The notes: generated by a model from the letters alone, not told the origin. 64,000 nucleotides of DNA from Bacteroidales bacterium (GCA_017649855.1 JAGCGA010000006.1:30719-94718); one strand, 5' to 3'; numbered from the stretch's first letter, positions 10,341-19,543 are shown. Translations and numbers: made by a program.

Positions 10341-11593
10341 ACATTTTGATTATCGGTCGTGGCGGCCGTGAACACGCCATCGCTTGGAAAGCTGCACAAT
10401 CCCCTTTAACCACCCGTCTTTTCATTGCTCCCGGCAATGATGGCATGCGGACGATCACATCCGTACCGGTGGAGTTGGTTCCTATTGACGAGAACGACAG
10501 TGAGGCCTTAGTGGCTTTTGCCCGTGACCATGCGGTGGACCTCACCATTGTAGGCCCGGAGGCTGCCCTTATCAACGGCATTGCCAACCGTTTTCAAAAA
10601 GCGGGTCTGGCCATCTTCGCACCCACGGCGGAGGCTGCTCAGATAGAAGGCAGCAAGCAGTTTGCCAAGGACCTGATGATCAAATATCATATCCCTACGG
10701 CCGCCTTCCGCATATTCGACCGCTATGAGGAGGCCTCCGCCTACTTGAAAGAGGTGGGAGCTCCCATCGTCATCAAATATGACGGGATCGCTGCCGGCAA
10801 GGGCGTGGTCGTGGCCATGACCTACGAGGAGGCTGACAAAGCCCTGCAGGACATGCTTCTGGACCATAACTTCGGGGAGGGCAAGGTGCTGATGGAAGAG
10901 TTTCTCCAAGGTCCCGAATTCTCCCTGCTCACCTTGGTCAACGGCCACCAAGTGGTGCCATTGGTCATCGCGCAGGACCACAAACGCGCCTTTGACGGTG
11001 ACAAGGGCCCCAACACGGGCGGCATGGGCGCCTACACGCCTGTACCCGTCATCCCGCAAGAGCAAATCAAGTGGGCGGTGGAGCATATCATGCAAGCCAC
11101 GGCGGACGCCATGGTGGCAGAGGGCTGCCCCTTCACCGGCATCCTCTACGGTGGACTGATGCTTACCCCCCAAGGACCCAAAGTCATTGAGTTCAACGCC
11201 CGCTTCGGGGATCCCGAAACGGAAATCGTGCTCCCCAAGATGAAAAGCGACCTCATCCAACATATCCTCGACCTGATGGCCCACAAGCCGGTAACGCCCG
11301 AGTTCCACGACGAGGCCTTCCTCGGGGTGGTGCTGGCCGCTAAAGGTTATCCCGGAAAATATGGCAAAGGCTTCCCCATCCGCAATCTGGACCATCTCTC
11401 CCAGACCGTCTTCCACATGGGCACCAAAACACAGGATGGTGTGTGCGTGTCCAATGGCGGACGAGTCCTCTTTGTGGTGGGCAAAGGCCAGACCCTCGCC
11501 GAAGCACAGAAAGACGCCTACGAAGGCGTACATAAAATAGCCTGCCCAGACCTCTTCTTCCGCGAAGACATAGGGTGGCAGGCTATCCGATGA
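10337..11593 (+). CDS. purD: Phosphoribosylamine-glycine ligase
   Basis: The 418-residue product is GAR synthetase, which joins glycine to phosphoribosylamine with ATP in the second step of purine synthesis. The N-terminal domain starts MNILIIGRGGREHAIAWK. The ATP-grasp region contains KYDGIAAGKGVVVA and DHKRAFDGDKGPNTGGMGAY. The metal and ATP site FNARFGDPETE lies in the last third, and the length is normal for the family. The ATG overlaps the mltF stop. It is convergent with the oxidoreductase gene downstream. Confidence 0.97.
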   Translation: MNILIIGRGGREHAIAWKAAQSPLTTRLFIAPGNDGMRTITSVPVELVPIDENDSEALVAFARDHAVDLTIVGPEAALINGIANRFQKAGLAIFAPTAEAAQIEGSKQFAKDLMIKYHIPTAAFRIFDRYEEASAYLKEVGAPIVIKYDGIAAGKGVVVAMTYEEADKALQDMLLDHNFGEGKVLMEEFLQGPEFSLLTLVNGHQVVPLVIAQDHKRAFDGDKGPNTGGMGAYTPVPVIPQEQIKWAVEHIMQATADAMVAEGCPFTGILYGGLMLTPQGPKVIEFNARFGDPETEIVLPKMKSDLIQHILDLMAHKPVTPEFHDEAFLGVVLAAKGYPGKYGKGFPIRNLDHLSQTVFHMGTKTQDGVCVSNGGRVLFVVGKGQTLAEAQKDAYEGVHKIACPDLFFREDIGWQAIR

Positions 11594-11640
11594 TTGTTAG
11601 CCGTTAGCTGTTGGCTATTCGCCGTTAGCCATTGACTTGG
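11594..11640. repeat. Quasi-periodic TTAGCCGTTAGCTGTTGGC-type repeat
   Basis: The gap between the convergent purD and oxidoreductase genes is filled by degenerate copies of GTTAGCC/GTTAGCT/GTTGGCT. Related strings recur at 62956-63076 and near 63920-63950. Confidence 0.6.
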
Positions 11641-12897
11641 CTATCGTTTATTGGATTTTTCCACTGCTGCTTCCTGTTTGGCAATCTCTTTGCGCAATTT
11701 CTCCGGAAGCTCGCTGTTCTGCATGCACTGGTGACACTTCATCTCCAGCGTGTACATACGGCCAATACAGTAGTTGGAATGCTTGCAGCCGCTCTCAGTG
11801 ACCTCGCCCGACTGCAACTTGTTGACAAAGTCAGGATCGTGCAAGACGGCGCGCGCCATCTGGAAAGCCACAAAACCGGAATCCAGCACCTTTTCCATAT
11901 CCTCTTTTCTGTTCATACCGCCTACATAAATCAACGGCATCTTGACAGCCTGGCGGAATTTCATGGCTGTCTCATAGAAATAGGCATCCTTGTAGGGCAC
12001 TGTCGGGATGACGAGGCGCCCGCCCAGGTGCAAGCCCAGCTTGAGCCACCAGAACTTCTTCATATCCATGTAGTAGGCCAGGGTCTTCAATGGCATGGCA
12101 CCGCGCATCACCTCCATCGGGGCTTTGCTGACAAAACCAGCCGTCAGCACCAAGGCATGCACACCCAACTTCTCTAGCTCTTGGGCCACCTTGATACATT
12201 CATCCACCTTCATGCCGCTGCGGAAACCATCGTACATGTTGGTTTTCACCACAATGGCCATGTCGTCCTTGGCCTCCTCCATCACTTTGGTGATCACCAG
12301 CTTCATGAAACGCATGCGGTTTTCCAAAGAACCGCCGAACTCATCCTTGCGGTGGTTGGTGTAGGGAGACAAGAACTGGCTGATCAGATAGCCGTGGCCT
12401 GCATGCACCTCCACACAGTCGAAACCTGCCTGACGGCACAAGTTGATAGCCTTGCCAAAGTCTTCCACCAGCTCATAGATCTCCGCCTTGGTGATCTTGC
12501 GGGTAAAGGTGGGAGAATAGAGGTTGAACCGGCCAGAAGGCGAAAGCGGTTTCTGTCCGCAGGTGGCGCGGTGGGTCATATTTCCACAATGGCCAATCTG
12601 AATGGATGCTTTGGCACCTTCAGCATGTATGGCATCGGTCAGGACCTTCAAATCAGGCACAATCTCCTCACGCAACCACAGCTGGCCGTTAAAGGAAAGG
12701 CCGCTTTGGCTGACAGAAGCATAGGCTACAGTCGTCATGCCAATGCCTCCCTTGGCCACTGAACGGTGATAATTTAACAAGTCTTCGGACGGCTTGTTGC
12801 CGTAAGCCATGTTCTCAAAGGCTGCCGAACGGATCGTACGGTTACGCAGTGTGATCGGGCCAATCTGACATGGCGTGAAAATAGTAGAATTTGACAT
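11641..12897 (-). CDS. NADH:flavin oxidoreductase, Old Yellow Enzyme family
   Basis: This 418-residue protein is an FMN-binding TIM-barrel ene-reductase of the Old Yellow Enzyme class. Family marks include the N-terminal strand with IGPITLRNR, the substrate and flavin motif HAGHGYLISQFLSP, GGSLENR, and YVGGM in the phosphate-binding part. Near the C-terminus there is a cysteine group (CKHSNYC, then KCHQC) recalling the iron-sulfur segment of 2,4-dienoyl-CoA reductase relatives, but the protein lacks their long flavin/NAD domain. The natural substrate is unknown. I chose the ATG at 12897 over a TTG two codons upstream. Confidence 0.88.
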   Translation of the reverse strand: MSNSTIFTPCQIGPITLRNRTIRSAAFENMAYGNKPSEDLLNYHRSVAKGGIGMTTVAYASVSQSGLSFNGQLWLREEIVPDLKVLTDAIHAEGAKASIQIGHCGNMTHRATCGQKPLSPSGRFNLYSPTFTRKITKAEIYELVEDFGKAINLCRQAGFDCVEVHAGHGYLISQFLSPYTNHRKDEFGGSLENRMRFMKLVITKVMEEAKDDMAIVVKTNMYDGFRSGMKVDECIKVAQELEKLGVHALVLTAGFVSKAPMEVMRGAMPLKTLAYYMDMKKFWWLKLGLHLGGRLVIPTVPYKDAYFYETAMKFRQAVKMPLIYVGGMNRKEDMEKVLDSGFVAFQMARAVLHDPDFVNKLQSGEVTESGCKHSNYCIGRMYTLEMKCHQCMQNSELPEKLRKEIAKQEAAVEKSNKR

Positions 12898-12967
12898 ACG
12901 CAATTTTTTTGTACAAAGCCGTATAACGTGGTATATGATATTTTATTGTAACAACCTCTTTTTTTTG

Positions 12968-13102
12968 TTGGACACAGATAAACCTGACCATGGTTTGGGA
13001 AGTCTTTCATCACCTTTTGAAGTAAAGCAAAAAAGATACCGCCAGGCGACACCGGCAGAACAGGACATGATGAAACGTAATATTTCTGATTCTATTTCTT
13101 AA
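12968..13102 (+). CDS. Possible small ORF, doubtful
   Basis: A 44-codon frame from a TTG at 12968 ends at 13102. The peptide (…SPFEVKQKRYRQATPAEQ…) is charged and has a protein-like composition, unlike most chance frames in this AT-rich gap. I see no ATG in a suitable position, no -7 box just upstream, and no recognisable family. It could be a real small protein, the tail of a decayed gene, or chance. Confidence 0.2.
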   Translation: MDTDKPDHGLGSLSSPFEVKQKRYRQATPAEQDMMKRNISDSIS

Positions 13103-13130
13103 CTTGTATGTTACGAATAAAAATAAAAAC

Positions 13131-13138
13131 TATATTTG
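13131..13138 (+). promoter_or_regulatory. -7 box for frr
   Basis: TATATTTG fits TAnnTTTG. The frr ATG is 115 bases downstream, so the transcript would have a leader of roughly 105-110 bases, long for this window. Confidence 0.55.
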
Positions 13139-13148
13139 CACCCTAAAA

Positions 13149-13194
13149 TTCCCAAAAGGGGAAATCAGAAGTTTTGAAGTTCTTTGGGATTTCC
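13149..13194 (+). promoter_or_regulatory. frr leader with two competing hairpins
   Basis: TTCCC (13149-13153) can pair with GGGAA (13159-13163). Alternatively GGAAATC (13160-13166) can pair with GATTTCC (13188-13194), helped by inner AGAA/TTCT pairing. The two stems share bases and exclude each other. Function unknown. Confidence 0.3.
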
Positions 13195-13253
13195 AAAATA
13201 TTGATAATTAATTTTTTAACTGAATAAATCATTTTTCTTAAAACGAATAAATT

Positions 13254-13814
13254 ATGATGGATACACAGACCTGCTTACAACAGACGAAAGACAATATGAG
13301 TGCCACGGTGACTTTTTTTGACAAAAGTTTGCAGAAGATCCGTGCCGGCAAGGCCTCTCCGCAAATGTTGGAAGGTTTGAGAGTGGACTATTACGGTAAT
13401 CCCACGCCAGTGGACCAGATAGCCAACATCAACACGCCTGACGCCCACCAGATCATCATCCAACCTTGGGAGCGCAACATGCTGCCTGTCATCGAGAAAG
13501 CCATCTTGGCTGCCAACTTGGGCATGACTCCGCAGAACAACGGGGAGTTCATCCGCCTTGTAGTACCCACCCCCACGGAAGAGCGTCGTAGAGAGTTGGT
13601 CAAGAAAGCCAAACAAGAGGCTGAGCAGACCAAAGTCTCCATCCGCAACATCCGCCGCACGGCCAACGATGAGGCCAAGAAGCTGAAAGACAATGGTGTG
13701 GAAGAAGATGCCGTAAAAAAATTGGAAAACGACATCCAGAAGGTCACCGATGAGATGATCGCCAAGGTGGACAAGATCATGGAAGCCAAAGAGAAAGAAA
13801 TCATGACCCTGTAA
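13254..13814 (+). CDS. frr: Ribosome recycling factor
   Basis: The 186-residue product is RRF, which with EF-G splits the post-termination ribosome. Typical features are the long three-helix bundle and motifs LQKIRAGKASPQML, VDYYGNPTPVDQIAN and the C-terminal RRTANDEAKKLKDNGVEEDAVKK segment. Two consecutive ATG codons open the frame (13254 and 13257); either could be used. It is followed 32 bases later by gcvH, with which it probably shares a transcript ending at the terminator near 14251-14284. Confidence 0.97.
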   Translation: MMDTQTCLQQTKDNMSATVTFFDKSLQKIRAGKASPQMLEGLRVDYYGNPTPVDQIANINTPDAHQIIIQPWERNMLPVIEKAILAANLGMTPQNNGEFIRLVVPTPTEERRRELVKKAKQEAEQTKVSIRNIRRTANDEAKKLKDNGVEEDAVKKLENDIQKVTDEMIAKVDKIMEAKEKEIMTL

Positions 13815-13846
13815 TCAATCATTATTAACTTTTAAATATCATCAGT

Positions 13847-14224
13847 ATGAATATTCCCGCAAATCTGAAGTACTCCAATGACCATGAATGGTTAAGAGTA
13901 GAAGGCGAATTCGCTTTCGTAGGCATTTCCGCTCACGCTGCCAATGAGTTGGGCGACATCGTTTTCCTGGACATCCCTTCCGTGGGTGAGACCTTGGACA
14001 AAGACGAAGTCTTCGGTTCCATCGAGGCTGTGAAGACCGTGGCTGACCTGATGTTGCCGGTCGGTGGCGAGGTCGTTGAATTCAACGAAGCTCTGGAAGG
14101 CGAGCCCGCATTGGTCAACTCCGATCCTTACGGAGAGGGCTGGATCATCAAGATCAAGATGACGGATCCCGCTGAGGCTGACACCTTGATGGATGCTGCC
14201 GCTTACGAAGCCTTCATCGGATAA
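13847..14224 (+). CDS. gcvH: Glycine cleavage system H protein
   Basis: This 125-residue lipoyl carrier shuttles the aminomethyl group between the P, T and L proteins of glycine cleavage. The lipoylation site is Lys63 in [12 protein letters not shown]. The start ([15 protein letters not shown]) and the [14 protein letters not shown] strand are family hallmarks. No gcvP, gcvT or lpd is present nearby. A hairpin with a T-run directly follows the gene. Confidence 0.97.
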   Translation: MNIPANLKYSNDHEWLRVEGEFAFVGISAHAANELGDIVFLDIPSVGETLDKDEVFGSIEAVKTVADLMLPVGGEVVEFNEALEGEPALVNSDPYGEGWIIKIKMTDPAEADTLMDAAAYEAFIG

Positions 14225-14250
14225 ACCCAACCTTTTTTAGGAAAGATCTG

Positions 14251-14284
14251 GAGAGGATGTGCTGAACGTGCATCCTCTCTTTTT
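14251..14284 (+). terminator. Intrinsic terminator after gcvH
   Basis: GAGAGGATG (14251-14259) pairs with CATCCTCTC (14271-14279), followed by a run of five T. Confidence 0.75.
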
Positions 14285-14304
14285 ATGCATTTGACAGAAA
14301 ATTG

Positions 14305-14312
14305 TATCTTTG
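14305..14312 (+). promoter_or_regulatory. -7 box for der
   Basis: TATCTTTG fits TAnnTTTG, 44 bases before the ATG at 14357 and just after the gcvH terminator. Confidence 0.6.
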
Positions 14313-14356
14313 CCGTCTCATAAAAAATCCATACCTTTACCGAAAAACAAGCGGCT

Positions 14357-15661
14357 ATGTCCAATATCTTATCGCTCATCGGCAGGCCCAATGTGGGCAA
14401 ATCCACCTTCTTCAACCGTCTCATCAAAGCCCGGGAGGCCATCGTGGACTCCGTGGCTGGCGTAACCCGCGACCGCCATTATGGCAAGTCCGACTGGAAC
14501 GGTTACGAGTTCTCCGTCATCGACACGGGCGGCTATGTAGTGGGCTCCGACGACATCTTTGAGGCTGAAATACGCAAACAGGCCACCCTGGCCATCGAGG
14601 AGTCCGACGTCATCATCCTGATGGTGGACGGCCGCGAGGGACTGACCCCCTTGGATGAGGAGGTCGCCGACATCCTGCGGCAGAGCGGCAAGCCCTATTA
14701 TCTGGCCGTCAACAAGATTGACAGTCCATCCAACTACCTGGACTATACCGAATTCTACGCATTGGGCATCCCCGAAATCTACCCCATATCGGCCGCTTCC
14801 GGAGGAGGTACCGGTGATCTGTTGGATGCCGTCGTGCAGCATTTCTCCAAAGAAAAAGAGGAAAACACCGACGATCTGCCGCACATCGCCATCGTGGGCA
14901 AACCCAACGTGGGCAAATCCTCCATCATCAACGCCTTCCTGGGGGAGGAGCGCCACATCGTAACCCCGTTGGCCGGCACCACCCGCGACACCATCTTCAC
15001 CCGCTATAAAAGCTTCGGTTTCGACTTTTACCTGATCGACACGGCTGGCCTCCGCAAGAAGAGCAAGGTGGAGGAAGACCTGGAGTTCTACTCCGTCATG
15101 CGCGCCGTCCGTTCCATCGAAAATGCCGACGTCTGCATCGTCATGGCGGATGCCTCCCAGGGATTCGAGCAACAAGACCTCAACATCTTCGGCCTGGCCG
15201 CACGCAACCACAAAGGCATTGTCCTGGTGATGAACAAGTGGGATCTGGTGGAGAAGGACACCCACACGCACAAGGAATACGAAGACCTCATCCGCAAACG
15301 TATCGCCCCCTTCAACGACGTGCCCATCATCTTCACCTCCGTGAAAGAGAAACAGCGTATCTACAAGGTCTTGGAGACTGCCGTACAAGTCTATCAGAAC
15401 CGGACACTCAAGATTTCCACCTCGGAGCTCAACGACACCCTGCTGCCCATTATCCAGCAGACCCCGCCACCCATGAACAAGGACAAGGTGATCCGCATCA
15501 AGTATGTGACCCAGCTGCCTGTAGCTTACCCCACCTTCGCCTTCTTCTGCAACCTGCCCCAATATGTGGTGGACTCTTACAAGCGATTCTTGGAGAACCA
15601 AATCCGCAAACACTGGAACTTCAGCGGCGTGCCTATAGAGATCTATTTCCGGAAAAAATAA
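14357..15661 (+). CDS. der: Ribosome biogenesis GTPase Der (EngA)
   Basis: This 434-residue protein has two tandem GTPase domains, the defining feature of Der, which matures the 50S subunit. Domain 1 has GRPNVGKST (from about residue 7), DTGGY and NKID. Domain 2 has GKPNVGKSS (near 180), DTAGL and NKWD. A KH-like C-terminal domain ends with the basic RKHWNFSGVPIEIYFRKK. The ATG at 14357 opens at the first beta strand. It is flanked by its own promoter and by the S9 peptidase gene. Confidence 0.97.
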   Translation: MSNILSLIGRPNVGKSTFFNRLIKAREAIVDSVAGVTRDRHYGKSDWNGYEFSVIDTGGYVVGSDDIFEAEIRKQATLAIEESDVIILMVDGREGLTPLDEEVADILRQSGKPYYLAVNKIDSPSNYLDYTEFYALGIPEIYPISAASGGGTGDLLDAVVQHFSKEKEENTDDLPHIAIVGKPNVGKSSIINAFLGEERHIVTPLAGTTRDTIFTRYKSFGFDFYLIDTAGLRKKSKVEEDLEFYSVMRAVRSIENADVCIVMADASQGFEQQDLNIFGLAARNHKGIVLVMNKWDLVEKDTHTHKEYEDLIRKRIAPFNDVPIIFTSVKEKQRIYKVLETAVQVYQNRTLKISTSELNDTLLPIIQQTPPPMNKDKVIRIKYVTQLPVAYPTFAFFCNLPQYVVDSYKRFLENQIRKHWNFSGVPIEIYFRKK

Positions 15662-15715
15662 TTTTTCCACCGTCCTCTCTTTGCTTTTTTTAAGAATCAT
15701 AATAAATATCTCCTT

Positions 15716-17824
15716 ATGAAGAAACTATTTTTCGCAATGGCTTTGGTGTCACTCCTTTGTGCCTGCACAAAGAAACAAGACACAAACAGTACAAAAGTGA
15801 TCGGGAAACCTGAAATCCAGGTCCAGGATGGCCGCTTCACCCCGGAGGTGATGTGGGCCTTGGGCAAGATGGGCGAGAAGGCTGTCTCTCCCGACGGCAA
15901 GCAGATCGCCTACACGGTCACCTATTACGACATGGACGAGAACAAGGGAAACGCCGAAATCTACTTGATGAACGCCGACGGCAGTCATGTGGCCCAGCTC
16001 ACCACGACGGCGCCGAGTGAGTTCAATCTGGTATGGAAAGATGACGAGACGCTGCTCTTCTGTCGCGACAATGAAATCCTCGCCATGAAGGTGAAGAATG
16101 GAAAAGAGAGTGTGCTCGCCACCTACGAGCGCGGTTTTGAAGGCTTCAAGCTGGCTCCCGACGGCCAATCGGTCGTCTATATCACCACCAAGCCTGTGGT
16201 ACGCCCCAACCATCTTGAGAAGCTCTATGCCGGCCTTGACAAAACCACCGGCCGTATCAACGAGGACCTGATGTATCGCCACTGGGACAACTGGGTGGAT
16301 GAATATCCGCAAATCTTCCTGGCCGAATTCGATGGCAAAAAGATCGATGTGGACAAGGCTGTCTGCCTCATCGACAGCACCTTCGAGTGTCCGATGCGTC
16401 CATGGGGCGGTGTGGAACAGTACAACTACAGTCCCGACAGCAAGAAGATCGCCTACACTTGCCGCAAGAAGACTGGTTCAGACTATGCACACTCCACCAA
16501 CAGTGATATCTTCTTATATGATATTGAAAAGAAGACCACCAAGAACCTCAGCGAGGGCATCATGGGCTACGACCAGAACCCTGTGTTCAGTCACGATGGC
16601 AAGATGATCGCCTGGGAAAGCATGGAACGCGACGGCTACGAGAGCGACAAACTGCGCCTGATGGTCATGGACCTCACCACGGGCACTCGCACCGACATGT
16701 CGGAAAACTTCGACTATAACTTCACCGGCATCAGCTGGACGGACGATGACAAGGAGCTAGTGGGGGTGGTCAACTATCGCGGCATGGACGAGATCTTCGC
16801 CTGCAACCGTGCCACCAAGGAGTTCCGGCAGATCTCACACGGCTATCACGATGTACACGGCTTCGAGCTGGTTGGCGACAAGCTCTATGCCGACCAAGTC
16901 TCCATTCAGTATCCAGCCGAGATCTTCGTTTACAATCTGAACGATGACAAGGCGGACGGCAAGAAGATCTCCGCCATCAACGACGACATCCTCTCCCAGG
17001 TGCACATGGGCAAGGTGGAAGAGCATTGGATCAAGACTGTGGACGGCAAGGAGATGCTCACATGGCTCATCTATCCATACAACTACGACAGCACGAAGGT
17101 TTATCCTGCCCTGCTCTATTGCGAGGGCGGTCCGCAGTCGATGGTGAGCCAGTTCTGGAGCACGCGCTGGAACTTCATGGTGATGAGTGGCGCCGAGTAC
17201 TTCATCATCGCCCCCAACCGTCGCGGCACCATCGGCTTCGGCACCGAATGGTGTGAGGAGATCAGCGGCGACTACGGCGGACTCTGCATGCAGGACTACA
17301 TGCGGGCTGCAGACTTCTTCACCGACAGTGTGAAACAGATTGACAAGGAGCGTCTGGGGGCCTGCGGTGCCAGCTTCGGAGGCTATAGCATCTACTGGCT
17401 CGCCGGCCACAACTATGATGTGAAAGGCTATCAGGATGGCCGTCGTTTCAAGGCTCTCCTCGCCCATAACGGCATGTTCAACTTCGAACAGCAGTATCTG
17501 GAGACCGAGGAACTATGGTTCGACAACTGGGATATCGGTGGCCCCTATTGGGACTGGAACAACCCCCAAGTGAAGAAGAGCTATGCCTGCTCACCCCATC
17601 TGTTTGTAGATAAATGGAATGCACCCATCTGCGTCATCCACAGTGAATTCGACTTCCGCATTGTGGCTTCCGAAGGCATGGCTGCCTACAATGCCGCGCA
17701 GATGCGACACATCCCGAGCCGCTATCTTTACTTCCCGGATGAAACCCACTGGGTGCTCAAACCGCAGAACAGCCTGCTCTGGCACCGCAACTTCATCGAC
17801 TGGTTTAATTTGCATTTGAAATAG
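15716..17824 (+). CDS. S9-family dipeptidyl/acylaminoacyl peptidase lipoprotein (DPP5-like)
   Basis: The 702-residue product has a lipoprotein signal (MKKLFFAMALVSLLCAC, lipidated Cys in LLCAC). A beta-propeller region follows with repeated SPDGKQIAYT/SPDSKKIAYT/SHDGKMIAW motifs. The C-terminal alpha/beta hydrolase domain starts near residue 440. The catalytic triad can be placed at Ser553 (GASFGG), Asp646 (EFDF) and His678 (ETHW). The family removes dipeptides or acyl-amino acids from peptide N-termini. The architecture resembles DPP5 of Porphyromonas, but the precise specificity is inference. A strong hairpin separates it from the convergent ompH gene. Confidence 0.9.
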   Translation: MKKLFFAMALVSLLCACTKKQDTNSTKVIGKPEIQVQDGRFTPEVMWALGKMGEKAVSPDGKQIAYTVTYYDMDENKGNAEIYLMNADGSHVAQLTTTAPSEFNLVWKDDETLLFCRDNEILAMKVKNGKESVLATYERGFEGFKLAPDGQSVVYITTKPVVRPNHLEKLYAGLDKTTGRINEDLMYRHWDNWVDEYPQIFLAEFDGKKIDVDKAVCLIDSTFECPMRPWGGVEQYNYSPDSKKIAYTCRKKTGSDYAHSTNSDIFLYDIEKKTTKNLSEGIMGYDQNPVFSHDGKMIAWESMERDGYESDKLRLMVMDLTTGTRTDMSENFDYNFTGISWTDDDKELVGVVNYRGMDEIFACNRATKEFRQISHGYHDVHGFELVGDKLYADQVSIQYPAEIFVYNLNDDKADGKKISAINDDILSQVHMGKVEEHWIKTVDGKEMLTWLIYPYNYDSTKVYPALLYCEGGPQSMVSQFWSTRWNFMVMSGAEYFIIAPNRRGTIGFGTEWCEEISGDYGGLCMQDYMRAADFFTDSVKQIDKERLGACGASFGGYSIYWLAGHNYDVKGYQDGRRFKALLAHNGMFNFEQQYLETEELWFDNWDIGGPYWDWNNPQVKKSYACSPHLFVDKWNAPICVIHSEFDFRIVASEGMAAYNAAQMRHIPSRYLYFPDETHWVLKPQNSLLWHRNFIDWFNLHLK

Positions 17825-17851
17825 AAACCAATCTGACAGGTATATACACAA

Positions 17852-17883
17852 AAAATCCCGCTGGACATCCAGCGGGATTTTAT
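17852..17883. terminator. Bidirectional terminator between the S9 peptidase and ompH genes
   Basis: AAAATCCCGCTGGA (17852-17865) and TCCAGCGGGATTTT (17868-17881) are perfect inverted repeats. The A-rich and T-rich flanks allow termination from both sides. Confidence 0.85.
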
Positions 17884-17901
17884 TATTCTTATTACAATGA
17901 T

Positions 17902-18402
17902 TTATTGAATCCCCAACTCTTTCTTCACGGCGGCCGTCAGATCGGTGGACTCGCCATAAAAAGCCAAGGTGGAAATGTCAAAGACATAGGTATAGTGTTC
18001 GGCTTGCGCCACCTTCTTGATGGCGGCCAACAACTTCTCCTGGAAGGGTTTCAGCAATTCAATCTGCTTCTCCTGCAGACGTTTCTCCCCGTCGGAAACA
18101 AAGGTTTGGAAACGCTCATAGAGTCTGTTGAACTCATCTTCCTTCACTTTCAGGACGGCAGCAGAAGCACCGGAATTGGCCAATCTCATATAGTCTTCTT
18201 CCTTCTGCTTCAGCTCCTGTGACATGATGGCGCCTTCATCCTCCAACTCTTTTTGCATATCTGCCATGGCGGTTTGAGCGGTGTCAATGCCAGGCATCAA
18301 CGGCATGATGGAGGCATAGTCCACATGGCCGAATTTAGCCTTCTGGGCTGAAACACCCGCACAGCACAAGACTGCCAACAATATAAAGAACAGTTTCTTC
18401 AT
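17902..18402 (-). CDS. OmpH/Skp-family periplasmic chaperone (third copy)
   Basis: This 166-residue protein has a signal peptide (MKKLFFILLAVLCCAGVSAQ), the OmpH N-terminal motif KFGHVDYASIMPLMPG and long charged helices forming the Skp tentacles. It ends with the conserved AAVKKELGIQ. Skp-type chaperones hold unfolded outer-membrane proteins in the periplasm for BamA. It is the last of three ompH genes downstream of bamA and lies 11 bases after the middle copy, so it is surely in the same transcript. Confidence 0.9.
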   Translation of the reverse strand: MKKLFFILLAVLCCAGVSAQKAKFGHVDYASIMPLMPGIDTAQTAMADMQKELEDEGAIMSQELKQKEEDYMRLANSGASAAVLKVKEDEFNRLYERFQTFVSDGEKRLQEKQIELLKPFQEKLLAAIKKVAQAEHYTYVFDISTLAFYGESTDLTAAVKKELGIQ

Positions 18403-18413
18403 GACCGTCAGTT

Positions 18414-18911
18414 TTACTTGATTCCTAATTCTTTCTTAACCAGTGGCGTGATGTCTTCCCCATTCTCGAAATAAAGGAGGATCTTTGTATCGAAGATGTA
18501 GGCATAGCCATGATCCTTCGCCACTTTGTTGATGGCATTCTGGATTTTGTCTTGGAATGGCTTAGCCAGCTCATACTGCTTCTCTTCCAAGTCGTCTTGC
18601 ACGTTAGCCTGGAAAACCTGAATGCGGTTGGCCAAATCTTCCAGATCTTTTTCACGCAACTGACGAACGGAGGAGGACATGGTGCCTACTTCACGGTCAA
18701 ACTTGTCTTTTTTCTGCTGGTACTCCTGCACCATATTCTGATATTCGTTCTGCAATTCCGTCTGGAAAGCCATCAGTTTGATTTGCAGGGAGTCAATACC
18801 GGGCATCAGCTCCAAGATCTCACTGGAGTTGACATGTCCGTACTTTTGAGCAGAGGCAGGGTTCAAAGAGAAGAGCAGAACAGCTGCCACGAGAACTAAC
18901 AATTTCTTCAT
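18414..18911 (-). CDS. OmpH/Skp-family periplasmic chaperone (second copy)
   Basis: The 165-residue product has a signal peptide (MKKLLVLVAAVLLFSLNPASAQ) and the same layout as its downstream neighbour: KYGHVNSSEILELMPGID, coiled helices and the C-terminal LVKKELGIK. The match at both ends shows that the second and third copies arose by tandem duplication. Predicted role: binding of unfolded outer-membrane proteins. It is 49 bases downstream of the first ompH copy. Confidence 0.92.
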   Translation of the reverse strand: MKKLLVLVAAVLLFSLNPASAQKYGHVNSSEILELMPGIDSLQIKLMAFQTELQNEYQNMVQEYQQKKDKFDREVGTMSSSVRQLREKDLEDLANRIQVFQANVQDDLEEKQYELAKPFQDKIQNAINKVAKDHGYAYIFDTKILLYFENGEDITPLVKKELGIK

Positions 18912-18960
18912 TCTATGTAAATTTATCGGATTTATAAAAACTCAAAAACAGGGAGATAGA

Positions 18961-19491
18961 CTAATCATCAAGGTCATCGTTTACTGAGACGCCCAATTTT
19001 TGTAAAATTTGGGCATTGATATCCCATTTCGGGTCAGCATAGATGATGGTCATATCGCCGGCGGCGTCAAATACAAAAGCGTAGCCTTTCTCCTTGGCAT
19101 AGTCGTTGACCGTAGAGATCACGCGGTCTTGGATCGGCTTCACGAGCTCTTCACGTTTCTTGAAGAGGTCTCCGTCCTGACCAAAGCGTTTCTTCTGCAG
19201 GTCTTTGGCGGCTCTTTCTTCTGCGATGATAGCTTCTTCGCGGCTGATTTTAATCTGTTCCGGCATGGTGATAGCTTCCACCTGATATCTCTTGTACATG
19301 GAATCGATGGCGGAGAATTTGGCTTCTATCTCCTTCTGCCACATCACGGCCAGACGGTTCAGCTCAGCTTGGGCCTCTTTGTATTCCGACATGTTGGAGA
19401 GGATATACTCTGAATTGATATACGCATACTTTTGCCCGAAAGAGGTCATACAGGCAAAACAAATCATGGCAAAAAGGATAATTCTTTTCAT
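18961..19491 (-). CDS. OmpH/Skp-family periplasmic chaperone (first copy, next to bamA)
   Basis: The 176-residue product has a signal peptide (MKRIILFAMICFACMTSFGQ), then KYAYINSEYILSNMSEYKEAQAEL, the typical Skp beginning, and long basic/acidic helices. It ends in an acidic tail (NDDLDD) unlike the two shorter copies, so it is the more divergent member. It starts 52 bases after the bamA stop. Bacteroidota commonly carry two ompH genes after bamA; here there are three. Confidence 0.92.
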   Translation of the reverse strand: MKRIILFAMICFACMTSFGQKYAYINSEYILSNMSEYKEAQAELNRLAVMWQKEIEAKFSAIDSMYKRYQVEAITMPEQIKISREEAIIAEERAAKDLQKKRFGQDGDLFKKREELVKPIQDRVISTVNDYAKEKGYAFVFDAAGDMTIIYADPKWDINAQILQKLGVSVNDDLDD

Positions 19492-19543
19492 TGTATTGGG
19501 ATTTTTTGTGATGTATTAACGGATTATGGTGGGTTTTATTGTA

